The translations under genes and the position numbers were made by a program. The notes under the pieces are model-generated. The model did no database searches. It was not told the DNA's origin and saw nothing but the letters and a program-made list of their open reading frames with translations. A stretch of DNA of 64,000 nt, from NCBI GenBank assembly GCA_050949705.1, contig JBMNGG010000016.1:62001-126000 (forward strand), read 5' to 3'. The DNA is from JBMNGG01 sp050949705. GTDB lineage: Bacteria > Bacillota > Thermosediminibacteria > Thermosediminibacterales > Tepidanaerobacteraceae. Within the stretch, counting starts at the first letter, position 1. Every line of letters begins with the position of its first letter. Below, piece after piece: positions 1 to 11,958 of the stretch.

Positions 1-112
1 TTAGGTGTTTCAAGCTGAAGTTTTACGTATTTAACGTATTTACCCACAGTACAACAAACTAAATCAATTAATACTAAATAATAAATCATATATGTCAGAG
101 AAGGGAAAGAAG

Positions 113-1075
113 ATGTTAGATTGTTTAACTGATGTAAAAGGGATAGAAGTGGGGCATGCCCAGGATTATGAGGGAGGCACAGGTTGTACGGTTATTTTAT
201 GTAAGAATGGTGCTGTCGCAGGTGTGGATGTTCGTGGAGGTGCTCCGGGTACCAGAGAAACTGATTTATTAGCCCCGGAAAATTTGATACAAGAAGTAAA
301 TGCTATATATTTAAGTGGTGGTAGTGCTTTTGGGCTTGATGGTGCCTCAGGAGTTATGCATTATTTAGAGAGTCAAGGAATTGGGTTTGATGTAGGTCTA
401 ACCAAGGTGCCTATAGTTCCGGCTGCTGTGATTTTTGATTTGAATGTAGGTGATTTTAAAAGAAGACCTGATTTTAATATGGGTTATGAGGCTTGTTTGA
501 ATGCTGTAGGGGAAAATGATTCTATGGGTAACATTGGAGCCGGGACTGGAGCAACAGTAGGCAAGTATTTCGGCGAAGAGTTTTCTATGAAAGGTGGTCT
601 CGGATCAGCTTCTATAACAGTAGATGGATTGGTTGTAGGTGCTTTAGTTGTAGTAAATAGCTTAGGAGATGTTGTTGATCCTGATACGGGAAATATATTA
701 GCAGGAGCACTAGATGAGACAAAAAAAGGCTTCGCGAAGACCATAGATACTATAAAAGGTGGATTAATTAATAGAAATACTTTTGGAGGCAATACTACTA
801 TCGGTGTAGTTGCAACAAACGGTAAACTTACGAAAGCCGAATGTGGAAGAGTTGCTTCTATGGCGCATAACGGCTATGCTAGAACTATTAGACCGGTCCA
901 CACATTATATGATGGAGACACTATATTTTGTTTATCTACAGGTTCTATTGAAACAGATGTTTCTACTGTTGGCATTTTAGCAGCTGAAGTTATGTCAAAG
1001 GCTATAGTTCGCGCAATAAAAAGTGCGGACCCTTTATATAATAAGCAATCTTATCGTTCTATTGTCGCAAAATAG
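113..1075 (+). CDS. P1 family (S58, DmpA-like) peptidase
   Basis: A protein of about 320 residues of the P1/S58 aminopeptidase family (DmpA, BapA, ThnT), which are Ntn-type hydrolases that activate themselves by internal cleavage and release N-terminal residues from short or unusual peptides. Visible family signatures are GGAPGTRETDLL near the N terminus, LSGGSAFGLDGASGV, and FGGNTTIG near residue 227. In ThnT cleavage occurs between Asn and Thr, so the Asn-Thr pair here is the likely processing site with Thr as nucleophile; this is inferred. The ATG at 113 is preferred over the ATG at 92 because GAAGGGA lies upstream of it at Shine-Dalgarno distance. No signal peptide is seen, so it is probably cytoplasmic. 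The physiological substrate is unknown. Confidence 0.85.
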   Translation: MLDCLTDVKGIEVGHAQDYEGGTGCTVILCKNGAVAGVDVRGGAPGTRETDLLAPENLIQEVNAIYLSGGSAFGLDGASGVMHYLESQGIGFDVGLTKVPIVPAAVIFDLNVGDFKRRPDFNMGYEACLNAVGENDSMGNIGAGTGATVGKYFGEEFSMKGGLGSASITVDGLVVGALVVVNSLGDVVDPDTGNILAGALDETKKGFAKTIDTIKGGLINRNTFGGNTTIGVVATNGKLTKAECGRVASMAHNGYARTIRPVHTLYDGDTIFCLSTGSIETDVSTVGILAAEVMSKAIVRAIKSADPLYNKQSYRSIVAK

Positions 1076-1128
1076 GGTGTCGATTATAAGGGATATGACA
1101 TTTTAAAATCATAATAAGGTAACAAAAT

Positions 1129-1169
1129 ACCCTTTTCCTGCATAGAATGGATAGGAAGGGGGTCTTTTT
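1129..1169 (+). terminator. Terminator-like hairpin overlapping the yunB RBS
   Basis: The arms 1129-1139 (ACCCTTTTCCT) and 1153-1163 (AGGAAGGGGGT) pair over 11 positions with two G-U pairs, and a T run follows at 1165-1169. It can terminate transcription from the peptidase gene. The right arm is also the ribosome binding site of yunB, so the fold would hide that site in read-through mRNA. Confidence 0.55.
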
Positions 1170-1817
1170 ATGTTCAGAGTCCAACGTTTTTTAAGGACTT
1201 TAAAATCAAAGTCACTTAAACCCTATTTATTTTTTTTTATCATCGTCTTCATTTTTTACAGCATTTTTAATATTGTCGAACAAAGATTGACTCCCACAAT
1301 CATAGCTATAGCAGAAGCTCGTACAAGAATAATAGCCACAGAAGCTATTAACGAAGCTGTAAGAAATAGAATAGTAAAAAATGTTCAATACAAGGACTTA
1401 ATATCAATACATAAAGATACCAGTGGTCATATAACTCTAATTCAGATTAATACTATTGAGATAAATCGCCTTGAATCAGAAACAGCATTGGAAGTAATAA
1501 ATACTCTACGTAAGGTTGCTGTGGAAGGTATATCTATACCAATGGGAGCTGTGACAGGGAGTGCTATTTTGGCTCAATATGGTCCAAACATACGCATAGG
1601 TTTGTCCCCAGCCGGGGCTTTATCTGTAAATACAATAGAAGCATTTGAGGAAGCAGGTATTAACCAAACTCGTCATAGAATAGGTCTTGAGATACTTACA
1701 GATATCCGAATAGCTATACCTTTGATAGGCTCAACCATTACTGTTAAGACTGATGTTCCATTGGCAGAAACAATAATTATAGGTAATGTTCCACATGCTA
1801 TTTTGCATTTTAAATAA
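1170..1817 (+). CDS. yunB: Sporulation protein YunB
   Basis: A 215-residue protein that matches the YunB family, sporulation proteins made in the mother cell under sigma-E in Bacillus subtilis and needed for normal spore formation. One membrane segment lies at about residues 18-36 after a basic N terminus (KSKSLKPY). The outer part carries the family pattern: LTPTIIAIAEARTR, the mid-region IPMGAVTGSAILAQYGP, and the C-terminal ETIIIGNVP. Its length is a little under the Bacillus protein but both ends look intact. The ribosome binding site AGGAAGG lies in the right arm of a hairpin just before the gene. It stands between a peptidase gene and the rrn operon and appears monocistronic. Confidence 0.85.
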   Translation: MFRVQRFLRTLKSKSLKPYLFFFIIVFIFYSIFNIVEQRLTPTIIAIAEARTRIIATEAINEAVRNRIVKNVQYKDLISIHKDTSGHITLIQINTIEINRLESETALEVINTLRKVAVEGISIPMGAVTGSAILAQYGPNIRIGLSPAGALSVNTIEAFEEAGINQTRHRIGLEILTDIRIAIPLIGSTITVKTDVPLAETIIIGNVPHAILHFK

Positions 1818-1901
1818 TTTTTATTCTGGTGAAACAATGAGTTTAAAGAAGCATATAAAAGTATAGGGCACTAAAAATTAAATGGAGAGCGTTTGGGATT
1901 A

Positions 1902-1930
1902 TTGAAGTTAAAATATGCTTGTGGTATATT
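1902..1930 (+). promoter_or_regulatory. Possible distal rrn promoter
   Basis: TTGAAG (1902-1907), a 17-base spacer and TATATT (1925-1930). It is the weakest of three promoter-like elements in the 400 bases between yunB and 16S rRNA. Nothing else is evident in 1818-1980. Confidence 0.45.
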
Positions 1931-1980
1931 ATACATCGTTGATTGATTACTGAACTGACGAAAATATTTTAAAAAAACAG

Positions 1981-2009
1981 TTGACACGATTTTAAGTAAC
2001 TGATATAAT
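1981..2009 (+). promoter_or_regulatory. rrn promoter, perfect sigma-A consensus
   Basis: TTGACA (1981-1986), a 17-base spacer and TATAAT (2004-2009), a perfect consensus as expected for a strong rRNA promoter. It lies about 215 bases upstream of mature 16S rRNA. Confidence 0.85.
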
Positions 2010-2034
2010 TATAAATCGTCAGGTGAAAAAAATC

Positions 2035-2063
2035 TTGACAATTACGAAGTTATGTAGTAATAT
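2035..2063 (+). promoter_or_regulatory. Second strong rrn promoter
   Basis: TTGACA (2035-2040), a 17-base spacer and TAATAT (2058-2063). It is in tandem with the promoter 54 bases upstream; tandem rrn promoters are usual in Firmicutes. Confidence 0.75.
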
Positions 2064-2089
2064 AAAAATCCAGTCGAATTTAGTAAAAG

Positions 2090-2119
2090 TGGTCTTTGAA
2101 AACTGAACAGTGTTATACC
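2090..2119 (+). other. rrn leader: boxA-like element and 5' arm of the 16S processing stalk
   Basis: GGTCTTTGA at 2090-2098 resembles the boxA antitermination element. The 21 bases at 2099-2119 pair with 3765-3785 beyond the 16S gene, with one G-U pair, forming the long stem cut by RNase III to release pre-16S rRNA. Confidence 0.7.
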
Positions 2120-2221
2120 TGAGACGTAGCTAAAGCGAGAGCAAAAGCTATGTAAACCACAGGCGAAAGCCTTTTTAGTACCAGATAAGCAATCTAAGCT
2201 TGAAAGAGCTAAGATAAAGGA

Positions 2222-3751
<1,530 letters not shown>

Positions 3752-3764
3752 AGTAATTGACCCG

Positions 3765-3785
3765 GGTATAACACTGTTTAGTTTT
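3765..3785 (+). other. 3' arm of the 16S rRNA processing stalk
   Basis: Complementary over 21 positions to 2099-2119, closing the pre-16S stem for RNase III processing. Confidence 0.65.
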
Positions 3786-3810
3786 GAGAGACTACAATCT
3801 CTTATTTTAC

Positions 3811-3886
3811 GGGGATGTAGCTCAGTTGGGAGAGCACCTGCCTTGCACGCAGGGGGTCAGGAGTTCGAATCTCCTCATCTCCACCA
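3811..3886 (+). tRNA. tRNA-Ala (TGC)
   Basis: A 76-base tRNA including an encoded CCA. The acceptor stem GGGGATG pairs with CATCTCC (one G-U pair), the D-loop carries AGCTCAGTTGGGAGAGC, the anticodon TGC is at 3844-3846, and GTTCGAATC forms the T-loop. It lies in the 16S-23S spacer with tRNA-Ile, a common arrangement in Firmicutes. Confidence 0.97.
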
Positions 3887-3896
3887 TACTAAATAT

Positions 3897-3973
3897 GGGC
3901 TTGTAGCTCAGTTGGTGAGAGCGCACGCCTGATAAGCGTGAGGTCGATGGTTCGAATCCATCCAAGCCCACCA
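3897..3973 (+). tRNA. tRNA-Ile (GAT)
   Basis: A 77-base tRNA with encoded CCA; GGGCTTG pairs with CAAGCCC, the anticodon loop contains CTGATAA with anticodon GAT, and the T-loop is GTTCGAATC. It is the second tRNA of the 16S-23S spacer. Confidence 0.97.
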
Positions 3974-3979
3974 TGTAAA

Positions 3980-4008
3980 TTTTGCACCTTGAAAACTACA
4001 CAGTGAGG
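3980..4008 (+). other. 5' arm of the 23S rRNA processing stalk
   Basis: These 29 bases are complementary, with about three wobbles or mismatches, to 7001-7029 just after 23S rRNA. The paired stem is the expected RNase III substrate for pre-23S. The arm includes CACCTTGA, a boxA-like variant. Confidence 0.65.
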
Positions 4009-4031
4009 CAATAAGAAAAACAATTTCGCAA

Positions 4032-6995
<2,964 letters not shown>

Positions 6996-7036
6996 AAAAA
7001 CCTCACTGTGTAATTTTGAAGGTGTAAAAAGCAAAA

Positions 7037-7156
7037 AATTCTCGGTGGTCATGGCGGAGGGGAAACACCGGTTCCCATACCGAACACACAGGTTAAGCCC
7101 TCCAGCGCCGATGGTACTAGGTATAGCCTGGGAGAGTAGGTCGCTGCCGAGAATTT
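7037..7156 (+). rRNA. rrf: 5S ribosomal RNA
   Basis: About 118 bases beginning near ATTCTCGGTGGTC and closing with GCCGAGAAT, which pair as helix I. Internal landmarks are CGGTTCCCATACCGAACAC and the GGGAGAGTAGG segment. It follows 23S rRNA by about 40 bases in the standard order. Confidence 0.95.
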
Positions 7157-7181
7157 ATATATATTTATATATAAGAAGTGT

Positions 7182-7256
7182 TCCTCGATAGCTCAGCGGT
7201 AGAGCATTCGGCTGTTAACCGAAGGGTCGTAGGTTCGAATCCTACTCGAGGAGCCA
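7182..7256 (+). tRNA. tRNA-Asn (GTT)
   Basis: A 75-base tRNA with encoded CCA. The acceptor stem TCCTCGA pairs with TCGAGGA, the anticodon is GTT, and the T-loop is GGTTCGAATCC. It lies 26 bases after 5S rRNA and is probably cotranscribed with the rrn operon. No hairpin terminator was seen behind it. Confidence 0.97.
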
Positions 7257-7363
7257 TTTTTGTATATTCAAAATCAAATATGTACTTTTATGTTTCATAA
7301 AGTCAAAATAATTGCAATACTTCTTTATAGAAGTTTTTTATTTTATAAAAGGTGGGGGTCATA

Positions 7364-8926
7364 TTGAAACTTACATTTCATGGAGCATGTAAAACTGTTA
7401 CCGGTTCATGCTTCAAGATAGAGACAAGTGATACAAAACTGTTAATTGATTGTGGGATGTTTCAGGGCTCTAAAGACCTAAAAGAAAAAAATTACGGAGA
7501 GTTTGATTTTGAGCCTAGTGAAATAAATTACGTTATTTTGACTCATGCACATATAGACCATAGTGGGTTAATACCTAAGCTTATTAAAAAAGGATTTAAA
7601 GGTTCCATAATATCAACTAAGCCTACTACAGATCTATGTTCAATAATGTTACCTGATAGTGGTTATATACAAGAGTTAGAAGTTGAAAGGAAGAACAGAA
7701 AACTATCAAGAGCAGGAAAACCATTGTTAGAACCTATATATACTAGTTTAGATGCAAAAAGAGCGCTTTTAAAGTTTTCAACATTAGATTATGACATGAA
7801 AGTTGATTTGACACCAACGATTTCTGCAAGATTTAGAGATGCAGGACATATTCTAGGATCTTCGATTGTTGAACTTTGGGTAAAAGATAATTCAAAAGAA
7901 ACTAAGTTAGTTTTTTCTGGAGATATTGGAAATTTGAATCAACCTATTGTTAAGAATCCAACAATCATTGATGAAGCGGACTATTTAATTATGGAAACTA
8001 CTTATGGAAATAGATTTCATAAGAATATAGGCGACAAGAAAGAATTACTTCTAGAAATAATAGAAGATACATTTCAAAGGGGTGGAAATGTAATTATCCC
8101 CGCTTTTGCTGTAGAAAGAACACAGGACTTATTGTATTATTTGGGAAGACTGGATTTGGATGGTCGTTTACCTGAGTGCAAAATCTATGTTGACAGCCCA
8201 TTAGCAATATCAGCTAGTGCAATTTTTAAAACAAGTGTAAAATATTTTGATGACCAAACAAAAAGTGCGATAGATGAAATATGGCAATCACCTGATGTTT
8301 TAAATCGATTTGTTATGACACGTTCAGCAGAGGAATCTAAAAAATTAAATGAAATACAATCAGGAGCAATTATTATATCAGCTAGCGGTATGTGTGATGC
8401 AGGTAGAATAAAACACCATTTAAAACACAATTTATGGAGAGAAGAATCATCAATTGTATTTGTAGGATTTCAAGCTCAAGGAACTTTAGGAAGACTTATT
8501 ATCGATGGTCATAAGAGAGTAAGAATACACGGTGAACAAATAGCAGTAAATGCTCAAATACACAATTTAGATGGATTTTCCGCACATGCTGATCAAAATG
8601 CATTATTGAAATGGGTAGAATCTTTTAAAAGGCTGCCTAAAGAAATATTTTTAGTACATGGCGAACAAGAAGGAATGGAAGTATTTAAAAATAAATTAAA
8701 AGAAAAATTTGACATTAAAATAAACATACCAGAATTTAACCAAGAATTTGATATAACTCATGGAAAAGTAAAAATGCATGGTGTAGAAAGACCTTCGGAA
8801 AAGGATGCAGCTTTGGTATATGCTAGAATAATAAATAAGCTAAGTGAACTTTATAGAGTGAATTTAGAACGTCAAGAGTTAAATGAGTTGTATGAAAAAT
8901 TAAAGTCCATAGAAAAAGCGATATGA
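7364..8926 (+). CDS. MBL-fold beta-CASP RNA-nuclease-like hydrolase
   Basis: About 520 residues of the metallo-beta-lactamase/beta-CASP superfamily (YsgD/CPSF-like proteins), zinc-dependent nucleases or predicted nucleases acting on RNA in the cytoplasm. The metal motif HAHIDH lies at about residues 61-66; further ligands are in GHILGSS and SGDIGN. The beta-CASP cap follows, and the C-terminal histidine motifs are in GFSAHADQ and LVHGEQEG. The start is taken as TTG at 7364 (MKLTFHGACKTVTGSCF) because AGGTGGGGG precedes it; a GTG at 7352 sits inside that ribosome binding site. It is monocistronic between tRNA-Asn and a sporulation hydrolase. The exact substrate cannot be told from sequence. 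Confidence 0.88.
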   Translation: MKLTFHGACKTVTGSCFKIETSDTKLLIDCGMFQGSKDLKEKNYGEFDFEPSEINYVILTHAHIDHSGLIPKLIKKGFKGSIISTKPTTDLCSIMLPDSGYIQELEVERKNRKLSRAGKPLLEPIYTSLDAKRALLKFSTLDYDMKVDLTPTISARFRDAGHILGSSIVELWVKDNSKETKLVFSGDIGNLNQPIVKNPTIIDEADYLIMETTYGNRFHKNIGDKKELLLEIIEDTFQRGGNVIIPAFAVERTQDLLYYLGRLDLDGRLPECKIYVDSPLAISASAIFKTSVKYFDDQTKSAIDEIWQSPDVLNRFVMTRSAEESKKLNEIQSGAIIISASGMCDAGRIKHHLKHNLWREESSIVFVGFQAQGTLGRLIIDGHKRVRIHGEQIAVNAQIHNLDGFSAHADQNALLKWVESFKRLPKEIFLVHGEQEGMEVFKNKLKEKFDIKINIPEFNQEFDITHGKVKMHGVERPSEKDAALVYARIINKLSELYRVNLERQELNELYEKLKSIEKAI

Positions 8927-8965
8927 AATTACTTAAAACATGAATCCACTTATATTAATTTTATA

Positions 8966-9026
8966 AAAAAATGTTTCCATGAATCAAGCAGTGAAATATC
9001 TGTTAGTTCAAGGAAACATTTTTATA
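8966..9026 (+). terminator. Possible terminator after the beta-CASP gene
   Basis: AAAAATGTTTCC (8966-8978 region) and GGAAACATTTTT (from 9012) are complementary and T-rich sequence follows. The loop of more than 30 bases makes this weaker than the other terminators of the window. Confidence 0.4.
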
Positions 9027-9228
9027 ATTTTCAAGGGGTAATAAGTCTAATTGAATATAATTCAAACTTCTATATTATGACTAAAATAACTATTTATTGT
9101 TTTGGTTACATTATAAGCTATTATAAAAGTATTTTAAGCGATTATTAGGAATACAACTATATACAGGGATGTTAACATAACAAAATTATTGACAACAAGG
9201 AATTCGTGTATTTCCCGTTATATAGATT

Positions 9229-9257
9229 TTGTCAAAGCTTTGATTTGATGCTATAAT
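9229..9257 (+). promoter_or_regulatory. Promoter of the sleB-like gene
   Basis: TTGTCA (9229-9234), a 17-base spacer and TATAAT (9252-9257). It looks like a vegetative sigma-A promoter and would give an untranslated leader of about 120 bases. Confidence 0.65.
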
Positions 9258-9273
9258 TCTTGCAGCTCATTTT

Positions 9274-9365
9274 TGGTGTAGACAAAGTGACTAGATCAAC
9301 CTGAGGCCGCATACAGTTTAAAACTAAATCTACATCAAATTATTATACCAAAACTGTAGGTTTAG
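9274..9365 (+). promoter_or_regulatory. Structured leader with mutually exclusive helices
   Basis: Two pairings compete. TGGTGTAGA (9274-9282) pairs with TCTACATCA (9329-9337). CTAAATCTACA (9324-9334) pairs over 11 positions, with one G-U, with TGTAGGTTTAG (9355-9365). The segment TCTACA is shared, so both cannot form at once. A third pairing, TACAGTTT (9312-9319) with AAACTGTA (9351-9358), is also possible. This looks like a switching leader, but I do not recognise a known riboswitch core. AAAGGAGG and the gene start follow. Confidence 0.4.
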
Positions 9366-9387
9366 CGAAAACAAAGGAGGAATTGAG

Positions 9388-10071
9388 ATGAGAAAGGTTA
9401 TGGCGAAAGTTTTACTAGTATTAACAGTGTTTTTAGTTATAACCCCAGTTGCCATGGCTGCTCAGATTGGTGACAGAATTTTAATGGAAGGTGACACAGG
9501 AAATGATGTAGCTCAACTTCAATATCTATTAAATTCTAATGGTTTTCTGTTGGGTTACGAGGATGGAATATTTGGATATATGACGAGAGATGCTCTAATA
9601 AGATTTCAAAAAGAAAAAAGGATTACTGTGGATGGTATTGCTGGTCCCGAGACCTTTCGTGCATTAAATGTAAATCAACCGTCGCGTGGGGGTGTTGGTA
9701 GATTTTCTTCACGTGATATAGAGCTTATAGCAAAATTAGTTTATGCAGAAGCACGAGGTGAATCTTATACAGGTCAGGTAGCTGTGGCGGCAACTGTTTT
9801 AAACAGGTTAAAAGATCCTAATTACCCTAACAGCATACATGGGATAATATATCAAATTGTTGATGGATATTATCAATTTAGCCCGGTGCTAGACGGCCAA
9901 ATAAACCTAACACCTGATGAAACTGCAAGAAAGGCTGTTATGGATGCTATTAACGGATATGACCCTTCGGGGGGAGCGACAACCTTCTTTAATCCTAGCA
10001 AAACAAATGATCAGTGGGTTAGATCCAGACAATATATAACTACAATAGGAAGCCATGTTTTTGCAAAATAA
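9388..10071 (+). CDS. Spore cortex-lytic enzyme-like cell wall hydrolase (SleB family)
   Basis: A secreted 227-residue peptidoglycan hydrolase. A signal peptide covers about residues 1-25 (basic start, hydrophobic core, AMAA cleavage region). A peptidoglycan-binding domain of the PG_binding_1 type spans about 33-90 (DVAQLQYLLNSNGF, GYMTRDALIRFQKE). The catalytic SleB/Hydrolase_2 domain follows from about 108, with YAEARGES holding the conserved glutamate and FNPSKTNDQW near the end. SleB enzymes are lytic transglycosylases that open spore cortex during germination; related proteins act in vegetative walls. The start ATG has a strong AAAGGAGG site. A vegetative-type promoter and a long structured leader precede it, so a role outside germination is possible. 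Confidence 0.88.
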   Translation: MRKVMAKVLLVLTVFLVITPVAMAAQIGDRILMEGDTGNDVAQLQYLLNSNGFLLGYEDGIFGYMTRDALIRFQKEKRITVDGIAGPETFRALNVNQPSRGGVGRFSSRDIELIAKLVYAEARGESYTGQVAVAATVLNRLKDPNYPNSIHGIIYQIVDGYYQFSPVLDGQINLTPDETARKAVMDAINGYDPSGGATTFFNPSKTNDQWVRSRQYITTIGSHVFAK

Positions 10072-10082
10072 AATAGAACTGA

Positions 10083-10112
10083 GAAAGGACTTCAATTCGA
10101 GGTCCTTTCTTA
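10083..10112 (+). terminator. Terminator after the sleB-like gene
   Basis: GAAAGGAC (10083-10090) and GTCCTTTC (10102-10109) form a perfect 8-bp stem with an 11-base loop, followed by a short T tract. Confidence 0.6.
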
Positions 10113-10507
10113 ATATCAATATTAAATGCTAAATACTAAGATGCCGAATAACAATCAAAGTTTATTGCTATGTAAATGTATTGTCTCCCTTAAAGAAAGA
10201 AATATGCCTGATTCTTAGCATTGTCAGCAAAACTATACTAAAACCCTACCAGGATAAACATAAATAACATACCGACATTATATGCTGCAATATAGAGAAA
10301 AAGAGCCATGTTCTCTCATCTAGCTGCCAGTCACTCATCTTGAGTTGGTATATCTAAGCTAAAGCTATCAATATCCTTTGCTTTAACAATTAACAAATAC
10401 ATTTTCTAGTTAAGTAGTCCAGTGGTAGTTTTTATGCTATAATAAAATAGCATGTGATTTGTTTCTTTTAAATTAACGTTTTATTGCTGTGGAAAGAGGT
10501 TCTGCAA
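10113..10507 (+). other. Noncoding gap of about 390 bases
   Basis: No gene, RNA or clear repeat is supported. TATAAT at 10438-10443 could serve as a -10 element for the next gene, but no good -35 box stands before it. Read on the minus strand, the stretch shows broken protein-like segments interrupted by several stops, which could be a gene remnant but is too weak to name. Confidence 0.4.
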
Positions 10508-11143
10508 GTGTACAATAATATGTTCTTAACCGTAAAGAAGCCTTCAGAAAGTCTCTATATAGTTAAGAAATCAAAATTTATATCTAATGTTATTCCTATC
10601 AAGGATAGCGAAGAAGCCAATGAACATATTTTAAATTTTCGTAAAAAATACTGGGATGCAACTCATAATGTTTATGCTTATAGTTTAGGGATGGACGATA
10701 AAATACAAAAATTTAGTGATGATGGAGAACCTGCAGGAACCGCGGGGAAACCTGTTCTAGAGGTAATAAAATCAAAGGATATAAAGAATATATTAGTAGT
10801 AGTGACACGATATTTTGGTGGGATTCAATTAGGTGCCAGTGGTCTCATAAGGGCTTATAGTGAAAGTGCTTCAATTGGAATTGAGAATTCGATTATTATA
10901 AAAAAAGTTAAATGTGACGTTTTTGAGGTTATCACTGATTATAATCTTTTTGGAAAAGTTCAATGGGAGCTCAATGAAAAAGATTTAATTATTGGAGATA
11001 TAAACTATACAGAAAATGTAATATTGAAAGCATATGTTCCTAAATTCTACAATATGAATTTCGAAGAATTTATCTTAAATATTACGTCGGGTAATGCTAA
11101 AGTTAGATGGATTGAAAATTGTTATGTTGATTATAGTAATTAA
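10508..11143 (+). CDS. YigZ/IMPACT family protein
   Basis: About 211 residues of the IMPACT/YigZ (YvyE) family. The N-terminal domain holds the signature segments KKSKFISNV, AYSLGMDD, FSDDGEPAGTAGKPVLEV and VTRYFGGIQLGASGLIRAYS; a C-terminal ferredoxin-like DUF1949 domain follows. In eukaryotes IMPACT regulates Gcn2. The bacterial members bind nucleic acid or ribosome-related targets and their exact role is unsettled. The start is taken as GTG at 10508 because GAAAGAGGT lies 7-8 bases before it; an upstream ATG at 10484 lacks such a site. The nadE gene follows after about 30 bases, probably in the same transcript. Confidence 0.85.
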   Translation: MYNNMFLTVKKPSESLYIVKKSKFISNVIPIKDSEEANEHILNFRKKYWDATHNVYAYSLGMDDKIQKFSDDGEPAGTAGKPVLEVIKSKDIKNILVVVTRYFGGIQLGASGLIRAYSESASIGIENSIIIKKVKCDVFEVITDYNLFGKVQWELNEKDLIIGDINYTENVILKAYVPKFYNMNFEEFILNITSGNAKVRWIENCYVDYSN

Positions 11144-11174
11144 AATAAATATACTTTCTTAGGAGTGCTCGTTT

Positions 11175-11885
11175 ATGGAAGAATTATATATTAAGCTCGT
11201 AGCATGGTTAAAGGAATATGCGAAAAAAGCAAACGTTAAAGGAGCAGTCTTTGGCATGAGCGGTGGGCTAGATTCGGCTGTCGTGAGTGTCTTATGTAAA
11301 AAGGCTTATGGTGATAATGCATTAGGCCTTATTATGCCTTGTTACAGTGAAGTTACTGATGAGTTAGATGCAAAACTGGTAGCTGAAAAATTTGATATAA
11401 GATATAAAACAATTATTTTGGATAGTGTATTTGATGAGTTTTTAAAAGTAACCGATACTAGTAGTAATAGAATGGCTAAAGCTAATATTAAACCTCGACT
11501 CAGGATGACCACATTGTATTATTATGCTGGATTATATAATTTCCTAGTTGTAGGAGCTGAGAACAAAAGTGAGCTGACCGTGGGTTATTTTACAAAATAC
11601 GGAGACGGTGGTGCCGATTTGTGGCCTATAGGTGATCTTGTAAAGAGACAAGTTAGGGAATTAGCATCATATCTTGGCATTCCACAAAGGATAATAGATA
11701 AGGAACCTGCTGCAGGACTTTGGAGTGGACAAACTGACGAGCAGGAAATGGGCATAACTTATGATGAGTTAGATACTTATATTTTAAATGGTGAAACCTC
11801 AAATAAATTGATAAAAGATAGAATCGAAAAACTAAATAAAAGAAGTGAACATAAGCGACGTTTACCATTGATACCTCGGTTTTAA
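11175..11885 (+). CDS. nadE: NH3-dependent NAD+ synthetase
   Basis: NadE catalyses the last step of NAD+ synthesis, amidating nicotinic acid adenine dinucleotide with ammonia and ATP in the cytoplasm. The 236-residue protein shows the N-type ATP pyrophosphatase P-loop SGGLDS at residues 29-34, then GAENKSEL, GYFTKYGDGGADLWPIGDL and WSGQTDEQEMG, all typical of the family. No glutaminase (CN hydrolase) domain is present, so it should use free ammonia. A good site (AGGAG) precedes the ATG. It follows yigZ closely. Confidence 0.95.
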   Translation: MEELYIKLVAWLKEYAKKANVKGAVFGMSGGLDSAVVSVLCKKAYGDNALGLIMPCYSEVTDELDAKLVAEKFDIRYKTIILDSVFDEFLKVTDTSSNRMAKANIKPRLRMTTLYYYAGLYNFLVVGAENKSELTVGYFTKYGDGGADLWPIGDLVKRQVRELASYLGIPQRIIDKEPAAGLWSGQTDEQEMGITYDELDTYILNGETSNKLIKDRIEKLNKRSEHKRRLPLIPRF

Positions 11886-11958
11886 TACCTAAAAGGTTTT
11901 TTAATTTTAATATGTATCCTATTATTAATATTAAAATAAGTAAAGGGGGAGATATATT

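Noticed and set aside
9264..9387. c-di-AMP (ydaO) or c-di-GMP riboswitch in the sleB-like leader.
   Set aside because: The conserved cores of these classes were not found; the leader was therefore left unassigned.
10113..10480. Protein-like fragments on the minus strand (for example a hydrophobic ALFLYIAAYNVGMLFMFILV stretch).
   Set aside because: Several in-frame stops, no ribosome binding site and no family match; could be a remnant but cannot be supported.
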